From: Flavonifractor sp. An10
Lineage (GTDB): Bacteria > Bacillota > Clostridia > Oscillospirales > Oscillospiraceae
Direction of reading: 5' to 3'
Length of the DNA: 64,000 bases
Assembly (NCBI RefSeq): GCF_002161215.1
Contig: NZ_NFMB01000002.1
Span: forward strand, 1 to 64,000
This document shows positions 16,948 through 25,987 of this stretch, in pieces (position 1 is the first letter of the stretch; every line of letters starts with the position of its first letter). A program made the position numbers and the translations under genes. Under the pieces are notes generated by a model, which saw nothing but the letters and a program-made list of their open reading frames with translations, had not been told where the DNA came from and did no database searches.

Positions 16948-16976
16948 TTGACACCCGGAGACGGGAAAGGTAGAAT
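16948..16976 (+). promoter_or_regulatory. Promoter of the xpaC-telA genes
   Basis: TTGACA, 17 bases and TAGAAT form a near-consensus promoter 30 bases before ATG 17007, divergent from that of ilvA. Confidence 0.75.
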
Positions 16977-17006
16977 AAAACCATCCCCAGGTCTGGAGGA
17001 GATCCC

Positions 17007-17675
17007 ATGGCAAAAATCGTGAAAAAATCGCCCATACCGCTGTACGGCGCGGCGGCGGTGTGGCTTTTGTGGGCCGTTTTCCTGCCCATGTATGCCCTGT
17101 GGCACTTTGCGCTGGTGGCCGCCGCGTCGCTGCTGGTGTGGTTCGGCCTGAAAAAGCTGTGCCCCGACAAGGTGCTGAACCTGCCGGATCCGGAGTCTCA
17201 GCCGGAACCTGAGCCCCAGCCGGAGCCGGCCAGACAGGCGCCGGAGGATCCCATCGCCGCCGAGCGGGCGCGGGCTCTGTCCGAGCTGCGGCGGCTGGAC
17301 GACAACATCGAGGACGAGAAGATCTCCGCCCAGATCGTCCACATGGAGGAGGTCACCGGCAAGATCTTTGACATCGTGGCCGGGCAGCCCGCCAAGCTGC
17401 CCCAGATCCGCCGGTTTTTGAACTACTACCTGCCCACCACCCTGAAGCTGCTCAACGCCTATGACCGGATGGGCAGCGCCGGGGTGGAGGGGGCCAACAT
17501 CGACGGCACCATGGGGCGCATCGACGCCATGATGGACAAGGTGGTTCAGGCCTTTGACAAGCAGCTGGACGCCCTCTTTGCCGACGAGGCGCTGGATATT
17601 TCAACCGACATCACCGTCCTGGAGCAGATGCTGGCCCGGGAGGGCCTGGGCGGCATGCAGATGGGACAATCATAA
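17007..17675 (+). CDS. XpaC-like protein (5-bromo-4-chloroindolyl phosphate hydrolysis family)
   Basis: This 222-residue protein has two N-terminal membrane helices (about residues 11-30 and 33-50), a Pro/Glu-rich linker (PEPEPQPEP) and a helical cytoplasmic domain containing FLNYYLPTTLKLLNAYDRM, the signature of the XpaC family. Despite the family name no hydrolase site is evident. XpaC and TelA are commonly neighbours and are linked to envelope or toxic-anion stress. RBS ggaggaga precedes ATG 17007. telA follows after 18 bases. Confidence 0.82.
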   Translation: MAKIVKKSPIPLYGAAAVWLLWAVFLPMYALWHFALVAAASLLVWFGLKKLCPDKVLNLPDPESQPEPEPQPEPARQAPEDPIAAERARALSELRRLDDNIEDEKISAQIVHMEEVTGKIFDIVAGQPAKLPQIRRFLNYYLPTTLKLLNAYDRMGSAGVEGANIDGTMGRIDAMMDKVVQAFDKQLDALFADEALDISTDITVLEQMLAREGLGGMQMGQS

Positions 17676-17693
17676 CGAGGAGGAAGGAAAACC

Positions 17694-18899
17694 ATGGCTG
17701 ATCAAACTGATTTCACCCCGGAGCTCACCCTGACCCCCAATCTGGACACCGCCGCTGCGGCGGCGGAGGCCCCCAAGGCCCCGGAGGCGCCCACCCTCAC
17801 CCTGGATCCCACCGGCGCGGCGGCCGCGGCGGCCGCCCAGCAGGACAAGGATGCCCAGGCCATCCAGCTGGACGAGAGCCAGCTCACCGAGGCCGAGCGC
17901 AAGATGGTGGACGACTTTGCCAAGCAGATCGACATCACCGACGCCAACCTGGTGCTCCAGTACGGCGCGGCGGCCCAGAAGAACATCGCCGGCTTCTCCG
18001 AGAGCACTCTCAACTCGGTGCGCACCAAGGATCTGGGGGAGATCGGCCAGGCCCTGTCCTCCCTGGTGGTGGAGCTGAAGGGCTTCGGCAAGGAGGAGGA
18101 CGAGAAGGGCATCTTCGGGTTCTTCAAGAAGAAGCGCAACGAGCTGGAGGCCATGAAGGTGGCCTACACCAAGGCCGAGGCCAATGTGGACAAGATCGTG
18201 GAGGTGCTGGAGGGCCACCAGGTGACCCTGATGAAGGACATCGCCATGCTGGATCAGATGTACGAGCTCAACACCAAGTATTACAAAGAGCTGACCATGT
18301 ATATCCTGGCGGGCAAGAAGCGGCTCAAGCAGGTGCGGGAGGAGGATCTGGCCCAGCTCCAGAAGAAGGCCGCCCAGTCCGGCACCCAGGAGGACGCCCA
18401 GGCGTACAACGACCTGGCCAACATGATCTCCCGGTTTGAAAAGAAGCTCCACGATCTGGAGCTGACCCGCATGATCTCCATCCAGATGGGCCCCCAGACC
18501 CGCCTGATCCAGAACAACGACACCCTGATGCTGGAGAAGATCCAGTCCTCCCTGGTGAACACCATCCCCCTGTGGAAGAGCCAGATGGTGCTCTCCCTGG
18601 GCCTGGAGCACTCCCGTCAGGCCACCGCCGCCCAGAGCGCGGTGACCAACATGACCAACGAGCTGCTGCAGAAGAACGCCGACATGCTGAAGATGGGCAC
18701 CATCGAGACCGCCAAGGAGGCCGAGCGCAGCGTGGTGGACATCCAGACCCTCCAGCACACCAACGAGCAGCTCATCTCCACCCTGGACGAGGTGATGAAC
18801 ATCCAGCGGGAGGGCGCCCAGAAGCGCCGGGAGGCCGAGGCCGAGCTGGGCAAGATCGAGGGCCAGCTCAAGCAGAAGCTGTTGGAACTGCGTGGCTGA
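17694..18899 (+). CDS. telA: TelA-family toxic anion resistance protein
   Basis: This 401-residue, mostly alpha-helical protein has no membrane segment. The N-terminal 60 residues are Ala/Pro-rich and probably disordered. The TelA domain follows, with GIFGFFKKKRNELEAMKVAY, LDQMYELNTKYYKELTMYIL and VNTIPLWKSQMVLSLGLEHS. TelA/KlaA proteins are tied to tellurite and other stress resistance in operons with XpaC-like partners. ATG 17694 follows aggaggaagg. A REP palindrome lies right behind the stop. Confidence 0.9.
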   Translation: MADQTDFTPELTLTPNLDTAAAAAEAPKAPEAPTLTLDPTGAAAAAAAQQDKDAQAIQLDESQLTEAERKMVDDFAKQIDITDANLVLQYGAAAQKNIAGFSESTLNSVRTKDLGEIGQALSSLVVELKGFGKEEDEKGIFGFFKKKRNELEAMKVAYTKAEANVDKIVEVLEGHQVTLMKDIAMLDQMYELNTKYYKELTMYILAGKKRLKQVREEDLAQLQKKAAQSGTQEDAQAYNDLANMISRFEKKLHDLELTRMISIQMGPQTRLIQNNDTLMLEKIQSSLVNTIPLWKSQMVLSLGLEHSRQATAAQSAVTNMTNELLQKNADMLKMGTIETAKEAERSVVDIQTLQHTNEQLISTLDEVMNIQREGAQKRREAEAELGKIEGQLKQKLLELRG

Positions 18900-18905
18900 C
18901 AGCGC

Positions 18906-18929
18906 GTAGGGGCGGATAGTATCCGCCCG
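18906..18929 (+). repeat. REP-type palindrome (GTAG start)
   Basis: GTAGGGGCGGAT-agt-ATCCGCCC lies seven bases behind the telA stop. It is the same type as 23870, 42880 and 52545. Confidence 0.8.
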
Positions 18930-18973
18930 TCCGGTGTGCAAACCACCCGCTGTTTTGAAAATGAGGTAATCCC

Positions 18974-19495
18974 ATGAAATTTCTCAAAACCCACACCGGC
19001 GCCATGGTGGTGCTGGCGGTGGTGATTGTGCTGTCCACCCTGCTGGGCTCCCACCGCTCCCTGGTGCAGGCCAGGGCGCAGGTGGAGGCGCAGTTCGCCC
19101 CCATCGCCGGGGATCTCCAGGACTGCGTGGACATCACCGCCAACCTGCTCACCGTGGCGGGGCGCTACCTGGATCAGGGCGAGCTGACCGACCTGACAGC
19201 CAGCCGGGAGGCCCTGGCGGGGAGCACCGGCATCTCCGACGCCTACGCGGCCTACCAGCGGCTGCTGGGGGACGCGGAGACCGTGTTCCTCAAGCTGGAG
19301 GACGAGAGCCTGACGGAGCGGGACGCCGACTATGTCCAGGGCTTCCGCACCGACCTGGCCTCTGAGCAGGACACCATCTCCCGGGACGGCTACAACGCCG
19401 CGGCGGAGGACTTCAACACCCGGGTGCTGGGGGGCTTCCCCGCCGGCATCCTGGGTACGCTCACCTTCGTCCAGCCGGCGGAGATCTTCCAGTGA
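18974..19495 (+). CDS. LemA-family protein
   Basis: This 173-residue protein has one N-terminal membrane helix (about residues 9-25). A helical domain ends with YNAAAEDFNTRVLGGFPAGI, the LemA hallmark. LemA proteins expose the helical domain outside the membrane and often pair with TPM-domain proteins. Here the TPM gene follows, overlapping by four bases in the open frame. RBS gaggtaatccc precedes ATG 18974. The role is unknown beyond envelope association. Confidence 0.82.
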   Translation: MKFLKTHTGAMVVLAVVIVLSTLLGSHRSLVQARAQVEAQFAPIAGDLQDCVDITANLLTVAGRYLDQGELTDLTASREALAGSTGISDAYAAYQRLLGDAETVFLKLEDESLTERDADYVQGFRTDLASEQDTISRDGYNAAAEDFNTRVLGGFPAGILGTLTFVQPAEIFQ

Positions 19496-19509
19496 GAGGA
19501 GAGGAAGCC

Positions 19510-20445
19510 ATGAAAAAGCTGCTGACCGCCGCCCTGCTGGGGGCGGCCCTGCTCACCGGCACGGCCGGCGCGGTGGTGGAGCCCACCGACGCCTTCTATG
19601 TGGCCGACTACGCCGACGTGCTCAGCGAGGAGACCGAGCAGTACATCATCGACCAGAACGAGGCCCTCTTCGAGGCCACCGGCGGCCAGATCGTGGTGGT
19701 GGCGGTGGACTTCATGGACGGCATGGACTCCGCCGACTACGCCATGGCCGTGGCGGAGAAGTGGGGCGGCATCGGCGACGCGGAGCGGAACAACGGCTTT
19801 CTGCTGGTGTACGCCGTGGGGGAGAACAAGGTGTGGGCCATGGCGGGCACCGGCATTGAGGACGCCCTGTCCGCCTCCACCATCGAGGGCTGGCTGGAGG
19901 AGGACTTCTACGACGGCTACGACGCCGGGGAGTACGACAGCGCCACCCGGGCCTTCTTCGACGACGTCTATGGCTGGTATGAGAGCTATTACGCCACCTC
20001 CGCCACGGGGGGCGCGGCCCAGCCGGGTTACGAATATCTCCCCCAGCCGGAGAACGACCATTTCTATGCCCACACGGGCTCCAGCCTGATCGGGACGCTG
20101 CTGTCCCTGTTCCTGGCGCCGCTGATCGTGGTGATCATCGTGGTGGCGATTCTGGCCGACGGCTGGCGCTACCGCCGCTATCACCGGCGGTACATGGGGC
20201 CCGGCATGCCGCCCCGCCCTATGTGTACCGGCCCTTCATCTTCGCTGGCCCCACCGGCCCAGGCCGCCCGCCCGCCCAGAGGCCCGCCCCCATGGGCGGC
20301 GGCTTCAACGGCGGGGCTTCGGGCGGCGGGCGGGCGCTCCGGCGGAGGCTTCTCCCGGGGCGGCGGCTTCGGCGGCAGATCCCGCGGGGGAGGTGGCTTC
20401 TCCCGCGGCGGCGGGTTCCGCGGCGGCGGAGCCGGACGCCGGTAA
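19510..20445 (+). CDS. TPM-domain membrane protein with Gly/Arg-rich tail; two compensating indels suspected
   Basis: This protein of about 311 residues has a signal peptide (MKKLLTAALLGAALLTGTAG), a TPM domain (residues about 25-150, with FLLVYAVGENKVWAMAGTGI), one transmembrane helix near 200-220 and a Gly-rich tail. Between about 20215 and 20335 the annotated frame gives an atypical Ala/Pro stretch. The neighbouring frame reads YRPFIFAGPTG and MGGGFNGGASGGGR, which is what tails of this family look like. One base missing near 20217 and one extra near 20334 would explain this. The start is placed at ATG 19510 after gagaggaagcc. Confidence 0.8.
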   Translation: MKKLLTAALLGAALLTGTAGAVVEPTDAFYVADYADVLSEETEQYIIDQNEALFEATGGQIVVVAVDFMDGMDSADYAMAVAEKWGGIGDAERNNGFLLVYAVGENKVWAMAGTGIEDALSASTIEGWLEEDFYDGYDAGEYDSATRAFFDDVYGWYESYYATSATGGAAQPGYEYLPQPENDHFYAHTGSSLIGTLLSLFLAPLIVVIIVVAILADGWRYRRYHRRYMGPGMPPRPMCTGPSSSLAPPAQAARPPRGPPPWAAASTAGLRAAGGRSGGGFSRGGGFGGRSRGGGGFSRGGGFRGGGAGRR

Positions 20446-20462
20446 GCATTCTTTCATCAAAC

Positions 20463-20493
20463 AAGGCCCTGGAGTGCCCCTCCAGGGCCTTTG
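20463..20493 (+). terminator. Terminator after the TPM gene
   Basis: The hairpin aaggccctggag-tgcc-cctccagggcctt is followed by a short T-rich tail. Confidence 0.75.
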
Positions 20494-20551
20494 TCATAAC
20501 TCCGACACATCTGGGGGTTAGACTGTGGGCGGAAACAGAGGAGGGGAGACC

Positions 20552-21229
20552 ATGGACGGCCATGTGCTGATCGTGGAGGATGAACAGCGCCTGCGGGACA
20601 TCATCCGGGACTACTTCACCGCCCACGGGGCGGACTGCGACCTGGCCCGGGACGGGGCGGAGGCCCTGGAGCTGCTGCGGGAGAACGACTACGACGCCAT
20701 CCTGCTGGATGTGCTCATGCCCAACCTGGACGGCTTTGCCGTGTGCCGGGCGGTGCGGGAGCACAGCGGGGTGCCCATTTTGTTCCTCACCGCCCTGGGG
20801 GGCGAGGAGGACGTGCTGCGGGGCTACGCCCTGGGGGCGGACGACTACGTGACCAAGCCCTTCTCCCTGGCGGTGCTGCTGGCTAAGACCGGGGCGCTGA
20901 TCCGCCGCAGCCGGGGCGGCCCGGGGACGGAAACCCTCACCTGCGGGGTCATCACTCTGGAGCCGGGCCGCCGGGCCTGCACCGTGGACGGCCGGGCGGT
21001 GGAGCTGCCGCCCCGGGAGTACGAGTTGCTGCTCTGCCTCATGCGCCACCAAGGGCAGGTGCTCAGCCGGAGCCAGCTGCTGGACCGGGTGTGGGGCATC
21101 GACTTCGAGGGGGGCGACCGGGCGGTGGACGGCCGGATCAAGGCCCTCCGGGCCGCCCTGGGCCCGGCAGGAAAGCAGATTAAGACGGTGTTCAAGGCGG
21201 GCTACAAGCTGGAGGAGGGAGCGTCGTGA
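20552..21229 (+). CDS. OmpR-family response regulator
   Basis: This 225-residue protein has a receiver domain with the phospho-Asp in ILLDVLMPNLDG, the Thr/Lys switch residues in LFLTALGG and VTKPF, and a C-terminal winged helix (REYELLLCLMRHQGQVLSRS, then VFKAGYKLEEG). It pairs with the histidine kinase that overlaps its stop by four bases. ATG 20552 is chosen after gaggggagacc. The target genes are unknown, and the DUF975 gene downstream is one candidate. Confidence 0.93.
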   Translation: MDGHVLIVEDEQRLRDIIRDYFTAHGADCDLARDGAEALELLRENDYDAILLDVLMPNLDGFAVCRAVREHSGVPILFLTALGGEEDVLRGYALGADDYVTKPFSLAVLLAKTGALIRRSRGGPGTETLTCGVITLEPGRRACTVDGRAVELPPREYELLLCLMRHQGQVLSRSQLLDRVWGIDFEGGDRAVDGRIKALRAALGPAGKQIKTVFKAGYKLEEGAS

Positions 21230-22839
21230 AAGACAGGCTTCTGTTTCTGCGGGCCTTTGCCCGGACGCTGTGCATCTGCCTGGCCGTCTGGGCGGCGGCC
21301 ATGGCGGCGCTGGTGTGGCTCAACGGACGGTGGAGCGCGGAGGACATTCTCACCAACGAATATGAGGCGCGCCGGTCGGCCGGTTCCCTGAATGGGGAAG
21401 AGATGGATTTCTCGGTCGATCTGAGCATGATCGCCTGTGAAGAGCTAGAGCGCTATGGGGGCCAGATGCTCCTGCGGATCTATGACGAGGAAGGCGGTGT
21501 GCTGGGGCAGAGCCAGCTGTTGATGGCCCGGATCGCCAAGGACGGCTTCCTCCAATACGTCCTGTTTGACGCCGCCATGACCGACGCCGAGCAGCTGGCC
21601 GCCGCCCGGGTGTTCATGGAATATCCATGGCTCAGGGTCTATCAGCTCTATGACGAGGCGTCTGCCGCCTTTGAGAGCCTGGAGATGACCGGCTGGACGG
21701 AGGGGGAGGCGTTCTTCCCCATCCGAGCGGTGCTCCACCTGGACGGGGAGGAGATCACCCTGGTGGACGCCGATCCGGCCCGCTTTCCGGGGAAAACCAT
21801 GGAGAACATCCAGACGCCCCATGTGCAATTTTATTCCGCCCTGGCGGGGCGGGGCGGGCCGGAAATGCGGCTGGAGCAGTACCGGACTCTGGAGGCGGAG
21901 ATGGACGCCTGGATCAAGCAGCTGCTGACCCAGGATCCCCGCACCGGCCTGACCTATGATCAGATGATCATGACCGCCGGGGGAACGGCACCCCGCACAT
22001 TTCCAAATATGTCCATGGACGGCTCCATGGAGCAGATTGTGGTAAGCAATTATGCGCTTCCCCCGTTCTACCTGCTCTACGGCCTGGAGCCCGCCATCCT
22101 GCTCACCCTGGCGGCGGCGGTGGCCCTGGCCTGTTGGCTGACCTGGCTGGAGACCCGGGCCATCCGCCGGGAGCGGAATTTTACCCGGGCGGCGGCCCAC
22201 GAGCTGAAAACGCCCCTGGCGGTGCTCCGCTCCCACGCGGAGGCCCTGCGGGAAGACATCGACCCGGCCAAGCGGGAACAGTACCTGGACGTGGTGCTGG
22301 ACGAGAGCGACCGCATGGCGGCCCTGGTGGGGCAGCTGCTGGATCTGTCCCGGCTGGAGCGGGGCGTCCCCCTCAAACGGGAGCGGGTGGACTTTGCCGC
22401 TCTGGTGCGGGCGTGCTTTGACCGCCTGTCCCTGTCCGCGGGGGAGCGGGATCTCCATGTGACCCTGAACCTGACAGAGGGGGCGGTGTCCGGCGACCGG
22501 GCCCGGCTGGAGGAGGCGGTGGGCAATCTGGCGTCCAACGCCCTGCGGTACACCCCGGCGGGGGGCAGCATATCGGTACGGCTGGAGAACAGCCGGGGGA
22601 AGCTGTGGCTTGCGGTGGACAACGACGGCCAGGGATTTACCCCCAGGGAGCTTTCCCGCCTGTGGGAGCCCTTTTACCGGGGCGACCCGGCCCGCAGCCG
22701 GGACACCGGCGGGGCCGGCCTGGGCCTGGCCATCGTCCGGGCGGCGGTGCGCGCCCACGGCGGCACCTGCGGGGCGGAGAACCGGGCCGGCGGGGTGCGC
22801 TTCTGGCTGGAATTGCCCGCCTTGCAATCAGACGGCTGA
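21226..22839 (+). CDS. Sensor histidine kinase
   Basis: This 537-residue kinase has an N-terminal membrane helix (about 10-30), an extracellular sensor of about 250 residues of no recognised fold, and a second helix near 285-305. The catalytic core follows: H-box AAAHELKTPLAVLRSH, N-box AVGNLASNALRYTPAGG, G-box GGAGLGLAIVRAAV. No HAMP domain is obvious between the second helix and the H-box. GTG 21226 overlaps the regulator stop. Confidence 0.92.
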   Translation: MKDRLLFLRAFARTLCICLAVWAAAMAALVWLNGRWSAEDILTNEYEARRSAGSLNGEEMDFSVDLSMIACEELERYGGQMLLRIYDEEGGVLGQSQLLMARIAKDGFLQYVLFDAAMTDAEQLAAARVFMEYPWLRVYQLYDEASAAFESLEMTGWTEGEAFFPIRAVLHLDGEEITLVDADPARFPGKTMENIQTPHVQFYSALAGRGGPEMRLEQYRTLEAEMDAWIKQLLTQDPRTGLTYDQMIMTAGGTAPRTFPNMSMDGSMEQIVVSNYALPPFYLLYGLEPAILLTLAAAVALACWLTWLETRAIRRERNFTRAAAHELKTPLAVLRSHAEALREDIDPAKREQYLDVVLDESDRMAALVGQLLDLSRLERGVPLKRERVDFAALVRACFDRLSLSAGERDLHVTLNLTEGAVSGDRARLEEAVGNLASNALRYTPAGGSISVRLENSRGKLWLAVDNDGQGFTPRELSRLWEPFYRGDPARSRDTGGAGLGLAIVRAAVRAHGGTCGAENRAGGVRFWLELPALQSDG

Positions 22840-22850
22840 TATGATAGAAT
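22822..22850 (+). promoter_or_regulatory. Promoter of the DUF975 gene
   Basis: TTGCAA, 17 bases and TAGAAT lie 40 bases before ATG 22892 and overlap the end of the kinase gene. Confidence 0.6.
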
Positions 22851-22891
22851 GATTCCACCAATCAAGAAACAGAGATTGCGAGGAATTTTCT

Positions 22892-23803
22892 ATGGGCTAT
22901 AACCGGCCGGAGGCCAAGGCGCTGGCCAAGCAGGCCATGCGCACCACCTATCCCCACCCCATGCTGGTGACCCTGGTGTATGTACTGCTTGCCTCGGTGC
23001 TCACCAACATGGTGTCCAAACTGGTGACCAACCCATTTGGCGCCTTTTACCTGTATGTGCTGGACAGAAGCTACGACATTGAGGATCTGATCCGCGTGCT
23101 GCTCGTCCCCCGCACCGTGGCGGCCTTCCTGGTGATACAGCTGCTCATCACCGTCTATCAGTGGATCATGAGCTTCGGCTACACCTCCTACGTCCTGCGC
23201 ATGGCGCGGAACGAGCAGCCCAACTACTGGAATCTGCTGGACGGCTTCCGCACCATCGGCCGGGCCTTCCTGGTGTATCTGCTGATCTATATCTTCACCA
23301 CACTGTGGAGCCTGCTGTTTTTGGTGCCCGCCTTTATCGTGATGCTGGTGTCGGCAATGGGCGGCCCGATGCTGATGTTCCTGGCCCTCCTGCTGGTGAT
23401 CGCCGCGGCCATCCTGTCCGTCATTGTCACCTACCGCTACCGCCTGGCGGTGTATTTCCTGCTGGACAACCCGGAGATGGGGGCCCTGGCCGCCATCACC
23501 GAGAGCAAGAGGGCCATGATGGGCTGGAAGGGCGAGCTGTTCATCCAGGATCTGTCCTTCCTGGGCTGGTGGCTTCTGCTCAGCCTTGCCTCGCTGCTGG
23601 CGTTCTCCCTGGGCTCGATTTTTGGGCTCGGCGTTGGGGGCCTGCTGTCCTTTCTTACCGTGAAGATCGCATCGCTGTGGTTCAGCCCTTACATCTGGGG
23701 TACCGAGGCCAACTTTTACGACTGGGTGGTGCATGGCCGCTACTCCTATCGGGACAACAGCGGCCCTGATGCCGGCTACCAGAGTCCCTACAGCAATTTC
23801 TGA
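22892..23803 (+). CDS. DUF975 family membrane protein
   Basis: This 303-residue integral membrane protein has about six hydrophobic segments. Its start NRPEAKALAKQAMRTTYPHP and the stretch ESKRAMMGWKGELFIQDLSF, followed by NFYDWVV near the end, are typical of DUF975 (YciC-like). Function is unknown. Relatives are thought to act in the envelope. It has its own promoter and a strong terminator. Confidence 0.85.
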   Translation: MGYNRPEAKALAKQAMRTTYPHPMLVTLVYVLLASVLTNMVSKLVTNPFGAFYLYVLDRSYDIEDLIRVLLVPRTVAAFLVIQLLITVYQWIMSFGYTSYVLRMARNEQPNYWNLLDGFRTIGRAFLVYLLIYIFTTLWSLLFLVPAFIVMLVSAMGGPMLMFLALLLVIAAAILSVIVTYRYRLAVYFLLDNPEMGALAAITESKRAMMGWKGELFIQDLSFLGWWLLLSLASLLAFSLGSIFGLGVGGLLSFLTVKIASLWFSPYIWGTEANFYDWVVHGRYSYRDNSGPDAGYQSPYSNF

Positions 23804-23810
23804 ATCAAAC

Positions 23811-23849
23811 AAACATCCCGGCCCTCCGAGCGGAGGGCCGGGATGTTTG
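23811..23849. terminator. Terminator after DUF975
   Basis: The long hairpin aaacatcccggccctccg against its complement carries a T-rich tail. Confidence 0.88.
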
Positions 23850-23869
23850 TATAGCGGAAAGGGGCGAAG

Positions 23870-23956
23870 CGGGCGGATGCTATCCGCCCCTACAGGGCAG
23901 GTGGTTCCCGCCCCCGGACACCCCGGACGTAGGGCGCGGTATCCTTGACGCGCCGG
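23870..23956. repeat. Two REP-type palindromes facing each other
   Basis: One copy at 23870-23893 is in reverse orientation (ends ...CCCCTAC) and one at 23929-23956 is forward (GTAGGGCGCGGTATCC...). They lie behind the displaced ilvD 3' end. The stretch 23850-23980 holds no gene. Confidence 0.8.
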
Positions 23957-23980
23957 GCAGAGGCGGGCGGAAACCCGCGC

Positions 23981-24049
23981 TTACTCCAGGACGGCGCCGC
24001 GAGCGGCGCTGGTGACCAGCTTGGCATACCGGGCCAGATACCCGGTCTT
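23981..24049 (-). pseudogene. Displaced copy of the ilvD 3' end
   Basis: These 69 bases encode [22 protein letters not shown] and a TAA stop, the same 22 residues as the true end of ilvD at 24206-24274. Nine bases differ, every one at a third codon position. It lies behind a 156-base hairpin-rich insert. It has no start of its own and should not be translated. Confidence 0.9.
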
Positions 24050-24205
24050 GCATGCCCCATGGGCCGGCGCAGCCGCCTCATGGGGGCCCAAGTGAGGATA
24101 AAATCTGCCCGGCGGAAGTGAATCCCGCCGGGCATCAAGGTTTTGCCTGGGGCAAAACGCTTGGGACGCGCTGACGCGCGGGGCAAGGTCAAGACCGCCG
24201 AAGGC
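24050..24205 (-). mobile_element. Structured insert family A behind ilvD
   Basis: Read in the ilvD direction it contains ccaagcg, hairpin 1 (24158-24140, gttttgcc/ggcaaaac), the linker cttgat, hairpin 2 (24133-24107, gcccggcgg/ccgccgggc around attcac), a linker with gatttt, and hairpin 3 (24085-24055, ccccatg/catgggg). Hairpin 3 ends five bases from the displaced ilvD end. The inserts behind uvrA and era show the same order. No protein is encoded. Confidence 0.7.
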
Positions 24206-25867
24206 TTACTCCAGCACAGCACCCCGTGCGGCGCTCGTTACCAGCTTGGCATACCGGGCCAGGTAGCCGGTCTTGACCTTGGGTTCGGGACAGACCCACT
24301 TGGCGCGCCGCGCGGCCAGGGCGGCCTCGTCCACCTGGACGTCGATCCTGTTGGCGGGGATGTCGATGGAGATGATGTCCCCCTCCTCCACCAGGGCGAT
24401 GGGGCCGCCCTGGGCGGCCTCGGGGCAGACGTGGCCGATGGCGGCGCCCCGGGTGGCGCCGGAGAACCGGCCGTCGGTGATCAGGGCCACGGACTCGCCC
24501 AGGCCCATGCCCACAATGGCGGAGGTGGGGTTGAGCATCTCCCGCATGCCGGGGCCGCCCTTGGGGCCCTCGTAGCGGATGACCACCACGTCGCCGGGGA
24601 CGATCTTGCCGGCGTAGATGGCGGCGATGGCCTCCTCCTCGCCGTCAAACACCCGGGCGGGGCCGGTGTGGGCCATCATCTCGGGGGCGACGGCGGAGCG
24701 CTTGACCACGCAGCCCTCGGGGGCCAGGTTGCCCTTGAGCACGGCGATGCCGCCGTCCTGGGAGTAGGGGTTGTCGATGGGGCGGATGATCTCGGGGTTG
24801 CGGTTGACCACCCCCTCCAGGTTCTCGGCCATGGTCTTGCCGGTGACGGTCATGACGGAGGTGTCCAGCAGGCCCTTTTTCGTCAGCTCCTTCATGACGG
24901 CGTACACGCCGCCGGCGCCCTCCAGATCCTCCATGAAGGTGTCCCCGGCGGGGGCCAGGTGGCACAGGTTGGGGGTCTTGGCGGAGATGGCGTTGGACAT
25001 GTCCAGATCCAGCTCGATGCCGCACTCGTGGGCGATGGCGGGCAGGTGGAGCATGGTGTTGGTGGAGCAGCCCAGGGCCATGTCCACCGTCTCGGCGTTG
25101 TGGAAGGCGGCGGGGGTCATGATGTCCCGGGGCTTGATGTCCTTCTCCACCAGCTCCATGATCTGCATGCCCGCGTGCTTGGCCAGCCGCAGGCGGGCCG
25201 ACCACACGGCGGGAATGGTGCCGTTGCCCCGCAGGCCCATGCCGATGGCCTCGGTGAGGCAGTTCATGGAGTTGGCGGTGTACATGCCGGAGCAGGAGCC
25301 GCAGGAGGGGCAGGCGTTGTTCTCATAGTCCTCCACGCCGGCCTCGTCCAGCTTGCCGGCCTTGTAGGCGCCCACGGCCTCGAACATGTGGCTCAGGCAG
25401 GAGCGGCGGCCGTCCTCCAGCCTTCCGGCCAGCATGGGGCCGCCGGAGACGAAGATGGTGGGGATGTTCACCCGGGCGGCGGCCATGAGCAGGCCGGGCA
25501 CGTTCTTGTCGCAGTTGGGGATCATCACCAGGCCGTCGAACTGGTGGGCGATGGCCATGGCCTCGGTGGAGTCGGCGATCAGATCCCGGGTGACCAGGGA
25601 GTATTTCATGCCGATGTGGCCCATGGCGATGCCGTCGCACACGGCGATGGCGGGGAACTCCACCGGGGTGCCGCCGGCGGCCCGGACGCCGGCCTTCACC
25701 GCCTCGGCGATCTTGTCCAGGTTCATGTGGCCGGGGACGATCTCGTTGTAGGAGCACACCACGCCGATGAGGGGCCGCTCCAGCTCCTCCTTGGTGTAGC
25801 CCAGGGCATAGAACAGGGAGCGGTTGGGGGCGCGCTCCACGCCCTTCGTCACGTTGTCGCTGCGCAT
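24206..25867 (-). CDS. ilvD: Dihydroxy-acid dehydratase
   Basis: This 553-residue enzyme carries out the third step of valine and isoleucine synthesis, dehydrating dihydroxy-acids to 2-oxoacids with an Fe-S cluster. Cluster cysteines are seen in PNCDKNVPG and [19 protein letters not shown]. The start [20 protein letters not shown] is normal. The last 22 codons and the stop are duplicated behind the gene on the far side of a hairpin-rich insert. The copy fused to the gene uses rarer codons (GTA, ACG, GCA, GGT), unlike the displaced copy. A divergent GntR regulator shares its upstream region. Confidence 0.96.
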   Translation of the reverse strand: MRSDNVTKGVERAPNRSLFYALGYTKEELERPLIGVVCSYNEIVPGHMNLDKIAEAVKAGVRAAGGTPVEFPAIAVCDGIAMGHIGMKYSLVTRDLIADSTEAMAIAHQFDGLVMIPNCDKNVPGLLMAAARVNIPTIFVSGGPMLAGRLEDGRRSCLSHMFEAVGAYKAGKLDEAGVEDYENNACPSCGSCSGMYTANSMNCLTEAIGMGLRGNGTIPAVWSARLRLAKHAGMQIMELVEKDIKPRDIMTPAAFHNAETVDMALGCSTNTMLHLPAIAHECGIELDLDMSNAISAKTPNLCHLAPAGDTFMEDLEGAGGVYAVMKELTKKGLLDTSVMTVTGKTMAENLEGVVNRNPEIIRPIDNPYSQDGGIAVLKGNLAPEGCVVKRSAVAPEMMAHTGPARVFDGEEEAIAAIYAGKIVPGDVVVIRYEGPKGGPGMREMLNPTSAIVGMGLGESVALITDGRFSGATRGAAIGHVCPEAAQGGPIALVEEGDIISIDIPANRIDVQVDEAALAARRAKWVCPEPKVKTGYLARYAKLVTSAARGAVLE

Positions 25868-25902
25868 AGGGAAAACCTCCTCCAGAAAAATGGGTACAAG
25901 TT

Positions 25903-25943
25903 GTATGATAATACTTGCATTGTCTGACTATATATTATAGGAT
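25903..25943. promoter_or_regulatory. Divergent ilvD/gntR control region
   Basis: On the plus strand TTGCAT (25915-25920), 17 bases and TAGGAT (25938-25943) form a promoter for gntR. Just beside it, gtatgataatac (25903-25914) is an inverted repeat (GTAT-gata-ATAC) placed between the two divergent genes. It is a fair operator candidate for the FCD-type regulator (inference). Confidence 0.5.
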
Positions 25944-25987
25944 AGAGGAGAGGCTGTCAAGGACTGACTGAAAGGAAAGTGAGATCC

